Source: Pratylenchus scribneri | Taxonomy: Eukaryota > Nematoda > Chromadorea > Rhabditida > Pratylenchidae | Assembly: GCA_030063045.1 (NCBI GenBank) | Contig: JAQSEB010000162.1 | Location: 17,345 to 81,344 of the forward strand | Length of the DNA: 64,000 bases | Reading direction: 5' to 3' | Notes under the pieces: generated by a model | Seen by the model: the letters and a program-made list of their open reading frames with translations, nothing else | The model's database searches: none | Told to the model about the DNA's origin: nothing | Shown here: piece after piece, positions 55,861-64,000 of the stretch | Layout: every line of letters begins with the position of its first letter | Numbering within the stretch: the first letter of the stretch is position 1 | Made by a program: the position numbers and the translations under genes

Positions 55861-58800
55861 GCTAAAATGCAGTACAGAAATGTACTGCATTTGTTGATAT
55901 TGCATATGCTTTAATTTAATTTGCATCCACCTTAGGACATGTTCGTATGCTCTAAAATGCAGTACAGAAATGTACTGCATTTGTAGATAATGCATATGCT
56001 TTAATTTAATTTGCATCCACCTTAGGACATGTTCGTATGCTCTAAAATGCAGTACAGAAATGTACTGCATTTGTTGATATTGCATATGCTTTAATTTAAT
56101 TTGCATCCACCTTAGGACATGTTCGTATGCTCTAAAATGCAGTACAGAAATGTACTGCATTTGTTGATATTGCATATGCTTTAATTTAATTTGCATCCAC
56201 CTGAGGACATGTTCATATGCTCTAAAATGCAGTACAGATATGTACTGCATTTGTAGATAATGCATATTCTTTAATTTAATTTGCATCCACCTGAGGACAT
56301 GTTCATATGCTCTAAAATGCAGTACAGAAATGTACTGCATTTGTAGATAATGCATATGCTTTAATTTAATTTGCATCCACCTTAGGACATGTTCGTATGC
56401 TCTAAAATGCAGTACAGAAATGTACTGCATTTGTTGATATTGCATATGCTTTAATTTGCATCCACCTTAGGACATGTTCGTATGCTCTAAAATGCAGTAC
56501 AGAAATGTACTGCATTTGTAGATAATGCATATGCTTTAATTTAATTTGCATCCACCTTTCTAAAATGCAGTACAGAAATGTACTGCATTTGTTGATATTG
56601 CATATGCTTTAATTTAATTTGCATCCACCTGAGGACATGTTCATATGCTCTAAAATGCAGTACAGAAATGTACTGCATTTGTAGATAATGCATATGCTTT
56701 AATTTAATTTGCATCCACCTTATGACATGTTCGTATGCTCTAAAATGCAGTACAGAAAAGTACTGCATTTGTTGATATTGCATATGCTTTAATTTAATTT
56801 GCATCCACCTTAGGACATGTTCATATGCTCTAAAATGCAGTACAGAAATGTACTGCATTTGTTGATATTGCATATGCTTTAATTTAATTTGCATCCACCT
56901 GAGGACATGTTCATATGCTCTAAAATGCAGTACAGAAATGTACTGCATTTGTAGATAATGCATATGCTTTAATTTAATTTGCATCCACCTTAGGACATGT
57001 TCGTATGCTCTAAAATGCAGTACAGAAATGTACTGCATTTGTTGATATTGCATATTCTTTAATTTAATTTGCATCCACCTGAGGACATGTTCATATGCTC
57101 TAAAATGCAGTACAGAAATGTACTGCATTTGTAGATAATGCATATGCTTTAATTTAATTTGCATCCACCTTAGGACATGTTCGTATGCTCTAAAATGCAG
57201 TACAGAAATGTACTGCATTTGTTGATATTGCATATGCTTTAATTTAATTTGCATCCACCTTAGGACATGTTCGTATGCTCTAAAATGCAGTACAGAAATG
57301 TACTGCATTTGTAGATAATGCATATTCTTTAATTTAATTTGCATCCACCTTAGGACATGTTCGTATGCTCTAAAATGCAGTACAGAAATGTACTGCATTT
57401 GTTGATATTGCATATGCTTTAATTTAATTTGCATCCACCTTAGGACATGTTCGTATGCTCTAAAATGCAGTACAGAAATGTACTGCATTTGTTGATATTG
57501 CATATGCTTTAATTTAATTTGCATCCACCTGAGGACATGTTCATATGCTCTAAAATGCAGTACAGAAATGTACTGCATTTGTAGATAATGCATATTTTTT
57601 AATTTAATTTGCATCCACCTGAGGACATGTTCATATGCTCTAAAATGCAGTACAGAAATGTACTGCATTTGTAGATAATGCATATGCTTTAATTTAATTT
57701 GCATCCACCTTAGGACATGTTCGTATGCTCTAAAATGCAGTACAGAAATGTACTGCATTTGTTGATATTGCATATGCTTTAATTTAATTTGCATCCACCT
57801 GAGGACATGTTCATATGCTCTAAAATGCAGTACAGAAATGTACTGCATTTGTAGATAATGCATATGCTTTAATTTAATTTGCATCCACCTTAGGACATGT
57901 TCGTATGCTCTAAAATGCAGTACAGAAAAGTACTGCATTTGTTGATATTGCATATGCTTTAATTTAATTTGCATCCACCTTAGGACATGTTCATATGCTC
58001 TAAAATGCAGTACAGAAATGTACTGCAGTTGTTGATATTGCATATGCTTTAATTTAATTTGCATCCACCTGAGGACATGTTCATATGCTCTAAAATGCAG
58101 TACAGAAATGTACTGCATTTGTTGATATTGCATATGCTTTAATTTAATTTGCATCCACCTTAGGACATGTTCGTATGCTCTAAAATGCAGTACAGAAATG
58201 TACTGCATTTGTTGATATTGCATATGCTTTAATTTAATTTGCATCCACCTTAGGACATGTTCGTATGCTCTAAAATGCAGTACAGAAATGTACTGCATTT
58301 GTTGATATTGCATATGCTTTAATTTAATTTGCATCCACCTTAGGACATGTTCGTATGCTCTAAAATGCAGTACAGAAATGTACTGCATTTGTTGATATTG
58401 CATATGCTTTAATTTAATTTGCATCCACCTGAGGACATGTTCATATGCTCTAAAATGCAGTACAGAAATGTACTGCATTTGTAGATAATGCATATACTTT
58501 AATTTAATTTGCATCCACCTGAGGACATGTTCATATGCTCTAAAATGCAGTACAGAAATGTACTGCATTTGTAGATAATGCATATGCTTTAATTTAATTT
58601 GCATCCACCTTAGGACATGTTCGTATGCTCTAAAATGCAGTACAGAAATGTACTGCATTTGTTGATATTGCATATGCTTTAATTTAATTTGCATCCACCT
58701 TAGGACATGTTCGTATGCTCTAAAATGCAGTACAGAAATGTACTGCATTTGTAGATAATGCATATGCTTTAATTTAATTTGCATCCACCTTAGGACATGT

Positions 58801-59383
58801 TCATATGCTCTAAAATGCAGTACAGAAATGTACTGCAGTTGTTGATATTGCATATGCTTTAATTTAATTTGCATCCATCTGAGGACATGTTCAGATGCTC
58901 TAAAATGCAGTACAGAAATGTACTGCATTTGTAGATAATGCATATGCTTTAATTTAATTTGCATCCACCTGAGGACATGTTCATATGCTCTAAAATGCAG
59001 TACAAAAATGTACTGCATTTGTTGATATTGCATATGCTTTAATTTAATTTGCATCCACCTGAGGACATGTTCATATGCTCTAAAATGCAGTACAGAAATG
59101 TACTGCATTTGTTGATATTGCATATGTTTTAATTTAATTTGCATCCACCTGAGGACATGTTCATATGCTCTAAAATGCAGTACAGAAATGTACTGCATTT
59201 GTTGATATTGCATATGCTTTAATTTAATTTGCATCCACCTGAGGACATGTTCAGATGCTCTAAAATGCAGTACAGAAATGTACTGCATTTGTAGATAATG
59301 CATATGCTTTAATTTAATTTGCATCCACCTGAGGACATGTTCATATGCTCTAAAATGCAGTACAGAAATGTACTGCATTTGTT
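55861..59383. repeat. satellite C, 90-bp unit with a built-in hairpin
   Basis: About 39 head-to-tail copies. Each holds an 11-bp stem, AAATGCAGTAC..GTACTGCATTT around a 6-base loop, and a GCATATGC palindrome. Two variant pairs mix along the array: TTGTTGATAT or TTGTAGATAA, and CTTAGGACATGTTCGTA or CTGAGGACATGTTCATA. The 90-base period keeps a minus-strand frame open for 945 codons (30-residue repeats). Two deletions near 56,450 and 56,560 break it. Confidence 0.95.
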
Positions 59384-59574
59384 GGAAATGTAAAATAAAA
59401 TATCCATCGAGGCATTGATTTAAGAATAATAATTTTATTTGTTATTTTCAATTGCTGTTAAAAATTTATACTTATTTTTTTTATTTATTTTGTTTTCATT
59501 TTTCAATTATATTTAAAACTTTTAATTCCAAATTTTTATTAAATAATTATGTAGAATATTTAAAGCCACCAAAA

Positions 59575-61314
59575 ATGTTTCACACACGCCATTTTCACTA
59601 TCAATTATTCCACGTCAATAAATTTATTAATGGCAAAGGCCTCCTCTCAAATTGGCATAAATTATCCACAACCACAATATATGGACGACAATTCTCGAAA
59701 ATTCCAGATAGAAATGGCCGCTCTTGCATTATTCAATCCAAACATCAAGAGGTTTTAAAAAATATAAATGATCCAAATACAATTTAATCTCAAAAGTTTT
59801 TGCCAAGCCATTTCTATTTGATAATCCTATGTAATTCTTTAACAAATTAGATTTAAATTTAGCTATTTGTTAATTAATCTATGTTAATAAATTAAAGCAT
59901 AAGAAGAAAATATTAGCGATTATTATCGCAAAAGGTTGAAAAGAATAATTTTTATTCAGTTCTGCCAATGCAAACATTTCTGCAATGGAAATGATGACAT
60001 TCATATCTTTCCGGAAGAGAGCGCCAACTCTGTTACTATTCCATCGCCTGAAATACCAACAAATAATACAATCCAGCAACAACAACATTTAGAAAGGACT
60101 GAAAAATTTGTTGAAAATCATGCACATTTGGAGACTCGATGGCTTGAATTGGGCAATAAAGAACAAATTGAACTTAAATTACAAAAAGGGAAAAGTGGTC
60201 AAAAATTCTTCGACCTTAGTGTCAGTATTTAATTCTATTTATTCGACACAGTGTAAAAGTGAAAATTATAAATTTCAGTTAAAAACCATCAATGGTCAAT
60301 ACATCCGTTTTCGCAAAATTCTGGTACCTCAGGATGCCTATGCATTTATTCGAGCATTGGATGAACTGATTGTGGAATTGGCGGCAGATAATTTTGAACA
60401 AAAATTGAACATTCAAGGTTTGATTTCGTACTTTATGGATAACAAAACCGGAAAATTGTTATATTGCAAAAGAAATTCAGCTGACTGAATGATAGACTTT
60501 TAAGTTATTCCCATTTGCTTTGCAATTTTGTAGTGTTATTCGATTCATAAATTTAGGGGAATACTATGCTAAATTTTTTTTATAACCATACAAAATTGAT
60601 TATCAAAAAATCAATTAATATTCTTATGCTTTATAAAATCAAATTTTTACAAGAATCTACTGACCAGCAACACAGAAGTAAATTTAAACTGCGAAATGTT
60701 GAATTTACCGGCTTATTCCACAAATTTCAATTGGAATTGATGCTTTTTATAAACAATAAAAGAGGAATGTTGCAAAAGGAAATTTGCCTCGGACTTTACG
60801 CCATGAACAAAAATACTGCTAAAGAAAGATGGCTGAATTTGCCACTTTGTGCATTGCCTTGGTTGCGCAAACAAATGGCCGAAATGTTGGAAAAACATGA
60901 TGGGACCGAGAAAATTGAGAAGGAGGCACCGGCACAAATTCCAAAACAATTCTTCCATATGCGTATGTTTTTATATAAGTTGGGATATAGCAGAAAATTT
61001 AATTACACTAAATCTGAATCGTTGGGTCAATTAAAAATCTTAATTAATTCATTCGATGTTTTTTCTTGACTTTTTCTAAATACAAAATTTCAGATGTTTT
61101 CCGTGCTCCTCCCTTTCTTCGAAATGGCATTCCTTCTGGCCACAGTTTGGGTCAAAAAGGAAGGCAGCCGCAATTTTGCAACAAAAAGCCGACATCTCAA
61201 TCACAAATGGCAGAATTGGATGAAGGCCTTCGCGCCCTTTTCGATTTTGATAATGAAGATATGAAGAAATATAGCACAATGATGGCTAAAGTAAAAAATC
61301 CATCGAGACAATGA
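59575..61314 (+). CDS. tandem paralogue 1: 368-aa protein, mitochondrial-like presequence, two PUR-like modules
   Basis: Five exons: 59575-59751, 59960-60220, 60279-60417, 60654-60962 and 61094-61314 (369 codons, all phases agreeing). The N-terminus (MFHTRHFHYQLFHVNKFING.. NWHKLSTTTIYGRQFSKIPD) has no acidic residue for about 45 positions and looks like a mitochondrial presequence. Two similar modules follow. Module 1: ETRWLELGNKEQIELKLQKG, FFDLS, QYIRFRKILVPQDAYAFIRA with LDELIVELA. Module 2: FKLRNVEFTGLFHKFQLELM, ICLGLYAMN, NLPLCALPWLRKQMAEMLEK. Strands closing with an amphipathic helix recall PUR-alpha-type nucleic-acid-binding repeats; this is a fold guess only. The last exon is polar (DEGLRALFDFDNEDMKKYS). 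Function unknown. Confidence 0.7.
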
Positions 61315-61482
61315 TTTTAGTAAAAATAATTTTTTATTGTTTTGTCTTTTTTAAATTAAATTAAAAAATTTTAATGTAACAAATTTTTATTTTCTTTTTA
61401 TTTGTTCTATTTTCAATTATATTTAAAATTTTGATCCAATTTTTACTAAACAATTTTTAAAAATATTTAAAGCCAGCAAAAA

Positions 61483-63579
61483 ATGTTCCACATATGCCAT
61501 TCTCGCTTTCAATTATTCAGTGCCAATAAATTTATTAATGGCAAAGGCCTACTCTCAAATTGGCGCAGATTATCCACAATATACGGCGGACAATTTTCGA
61601 AAATCCTACAAAATGGACATCCTTGCATTGTTCAATCCAGAAATAAAGAGGTTTTAAATATATCAATGGTCACAATAAATGTCTAAACTAAACATATTAG
61701 CCTTAAAATGGCATTTATATTTGATTAACTAAATTGTATTAAAAAATAGTATAATAAGAGATTTTACGCCATTATAATTGCCTCTCGCTTAAAATAAAAT
61801 TTTAAAATAGTTTTTTTATTTAGTTCTATCAACACGTTCATTTTTGCATTGGAACTTATGATGATAGTATTCATCCTCTTCCCATCGAGAACAAAAACTT
61901 ATCTCAGAATATTTCATTACCTGAATCACCAACAAATAATGCAATCGAGCTAAAAGAACAAAGTTTGGAAGGAATAGAAAAAGGCATTGGCAAACATGCA
62001 ACTTTGGAAACTCGATGGCTTGAATTGGGCAATAAAAAACAATTGCAAATTAGATTGGAAAAAGGCAGAAGCGGCCAAAAATTCTTCGTCATCAGCGTCC
62101 GTATTTATTATTCTCTACTGAAGAGTTTAATGAAATAAATTGCAGCTAAACAAAACTACTACTGGTATATTCATCAGGTCGACAAATATTCTGGTCCCGG
62201 AGGATGCCTATGCATTTGTTCGGTCATTGGATGAAATTATCAGGGAATTGGCAACAGACCAGTTTAAACAAAAATTGCAAAATGCAGGTTTACACTAAAA
62301 ATTTAAAAAAAAAGTCAAAATTTAAATTCTATTAATATTGAAAAGAAATATATAAGGGGCCAGCAGAGGCGGTAACGTATCTTGACGGACTGAGTACATA
62401 TACTATTGGTTTCGCATAAAACCCAACCTTGATTTAACTATAATTTCATCGGATCCAAGAGCAGAGGAACCATTTAAATTACCGAAATTCGTATATTAAA
62501 ATAATTGTTTACTTTATATAAAATTCTTAATTATGGTTAAATAATAAGAAATTTTAGGTCCACCCAAGCTCCAAAAAAACAACAGTTTTTACTTTTTAAC
62601 TGCAGAGACCTTTTTAGACTATACTAACCTTATATATCATTTGGTCAAAATTAAAGGATATTAACCGTTTAAACCATATTTCTAATTTTTATAAAACTTT
62701 ATTTTAGACCAAAAGCTAACATATTATATATCATTCGATGCGTCTCGATAATATCTTAAAATTGGTATAAGATTTGTAGGGTATAAAAACGGTTGCATAG
62801 CATTTTTAGTGGCAAAAAAAGAAATTATGTTGGCAGTCGGATATAAAAATATAAAGTATAAAAAATATATGTACTTATTTCTTATATTTAATCTCGTACT
62901 CAAAATTAGGCATTAAAATCATAACAAATAATCCCACTCAGTTTCTGACTTTATACTAACAAATTTCTCCCTAGATTCCAAATCTACTACCGAAATTGTC
63001 AATAATGGGCGCCGCTTTTCGAAATTGAAAACTGTTGAACTGAATGGCCAACACCACAAATTCCAATTGGAAGTGTTGTTTTTTCCGAATACTGACAAAT
63101 TGAATAGTCAAATGCAAATTTGCCTTGGAATTAATGCTGTCCGCAAAATCCATGCCAAAGAAAAAACATTTACTATGCCACTGCAAGCATTACCTTGGTT
63201 ACGCAAACAAATGGCCGAAATGTTGGCAAAATATGATGGGACAGAGACAATTGAGAATGAGGCACCGGCACAAATTCCAAAACAATTCTTCATGAATATG
63301 GTACCATAATTAAAAATTTACAAATCAGATTGCAAAAAGCCTTAAATACTTAAAATTTCTACGTAAAATTTAACATTCTCAATGCCGATATTAAATTTTT
63401 TACGAAAAAATATCCAAAAAAAATATTCGAAACTATTTATAAATGCATTTTTTGTTTGCCAGGAGTCTCAATTCTACAATACCGAAAATGAAAGCATCCA
63501 TCCACTTTCAGCAGATGATAGTTCAAATTCTTCTTCTCTTCCAAATGAAATTCCATTCAAGCCTCCACAGGTTTTATAA
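61483..63579 (+). CDS. tandem paralogue 2: 341-aa protein of the same family
   Basis: Five exons: 61483-61650, 61824-62096, 62146-62287, 62975-63300 and 63463-63579 (342 codons). The N-terminus is MFHICHSRFQLFSANKFING.. NWRRLSTIYGGQFSKIL. Module 1: ETRWLELGNKKQLQIRLEKG, FFVIS, IFIRSTNILVPEDAYAFVRS. Module 2: SKLKTVELNGQHHKFQLEVL, ICLGINAV, TMPLQALPWLRKQMAEMLAK. Intron positions and phases match paralogue 1. Intron 3 is much longer (62288-62974). The last exon (ESQFYNTENESIHPLSADDS..) is unrelated to that of paralogue 1. Reading through the last donor would instead end VP and stop at 63,309. Both copies look intact, so a recent tandem duplication with a divergent C-terminal tail is likely. Confidence 0.7.
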
Positions 63580-63707
63580 ATAAATATTAAAAATTGATAT
63601 CAATGGCAAATCTATAACCCTAAAATTTTTTATTATTAGATTTTTACCATTTTTTAAGTAAAATTTTTCTCTAAATTAGTAATATGCCATTTGGGTACTA
63701 TCCCATT

Positions 63708-64000
63708 AGCGGGGGGGGGGGGGGGGGCAGGTCAATAACAGGGGGGGGGGGCGGTCATTATAGGAGGGGGGGGGGGCAGTATTGGTCAATAACGGGGGGG
63801 GGGGGGCACTATTGGTCAATAACGGGGAGGGGGCACTATTGGTCAATAACGGGGGGGGGGGGGGAAAGCCGATTTTACACTTGCCCCCCCCCCCCCCCCC
63901 GTTATTGACCATTCCGGTCGTTAATATAGATCTTATAATTTATTATATATTAAGGATCGGATGACTTGCCCCCCCCCCTATAATGACCATCCGGTCGTTA
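63708..64000. repeat. poly-G/poly-C minisatellite with inverted units
   Basis: Units of about 29 bp, G(8-16) followed by CACTATTGGTCAATAAC, repeat five times (63708-63862). An inverted unit C(18) plus GTTATTGACC follows at 63883-63910, and CCCCCTATAATGACCATCCG at 63970-63990 mirrors GGTCATTATAGGAGGGG. G-runs could form quadruplexes. Run lengths may be unreliable in assembly. Short Gly/Pro-rich open frames here are an artefact of the tract. Confidence 0.85.

Noticed and set aside
55780..56445. 221-codon minus-strand open frame
   Set aside because: Same 90-bp satellite effect.
56541..59378. 945-codon minus-strand open frame
   Set aside because: It lies entirely in the 90-bp satellite; because 90 is a multiple of three, one frame without stops stays open throughout. 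No start context, no introns, and the frame breaks at small deletions. A repeat protein is not supported.
39809..59383. CRISPR array
   Set aside because: The repeats are head-to-tail satellites without unique spacers, in a eukaryotic context.
63684..63964. Gly-rich and Pro-rich open frames
   Set aside because: Translations of poly-G/poly-C runs.

Overview
The window looks like nuclear DNA of an AT-rich nematode, most likely a plant-parasitic tylenchid of root-knot type. Nothing in the sequence names the species. The inference rests on very high A+T, genes split by 40-60 bp introns with GT donors and TTTCAG/TTTTAG acceptors, acceptor-like sites just before start codons as in spliced-leader genes, and the gene families present: expanded SPRY-domain genes, short secreted Cys-rich peptides, and an F-box-associated-like family. 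There is no operon structure and there are no bacterial signals.

Left part (1-29 kb). At least eight SPRY/B30.2 loci or fragments lie on both strands, several with an F-box-like first exon (the FBXO45/FSN-1 type of architecture). Three or four share a conserved upstream block with a TATA-like core. Between them lie an apparently complete MULE DNA transposon (3597-6255), a SPRY pseudogene cut by an 8-bp-TSD MITE (12732-13349), two divergent intronless genes with Cys-rich motifs sharing a GC-box promoter (13703-15013), an unrecognised zinc-finger-like gene, a BTB pseudogene, and an intact 408-aa coiled-coil gene (19043-20927). From 25.4 to 27.6 kb there is an odd region with three 15-bp GC-rich minisatellites and an array of more than a dozen small hairpins.

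Middle part (29-39 kb). This has two knottin-like Cys-rich peptide loci, two palindromic or TIR elements, a tRNA-like Pol III head, a complete eight-exon gene for a secreted FAD-dependent monooxygenase-like protein of about 803 aa with a TIR element in one intron, and a small secreted 74-aa protein.

Repeat block (39-59.4 kb). A 331-bp satellite (A) is broken by a Ty3/Gypsy retrotransposon remnant whose 3' half is repeated as 2281-bp units. Satellite A then resumes and abuts a second satellite (B, about 357/338 bp), which abuts a 90-bp hairpin-bearing satellite (C, about 39 copies). A lone monomer of satellite A sits at 2.8-3.1 kb.

Right part (59.5-64 kb). A tandem pair of intact five-exon paralogues (368 and 341 aa) has mitochondrial-presequence-like N-termini and two similar internal modules. 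The window ends in a poly-G/poly-C minisatellite. A recurring theme on the left is probable ubiquitin-ligase adaptors (F-box-SPRY, BTB). A second theme is secreted proteins that could act at the host interface. All exon models below were read by eye from splice signals and phase.
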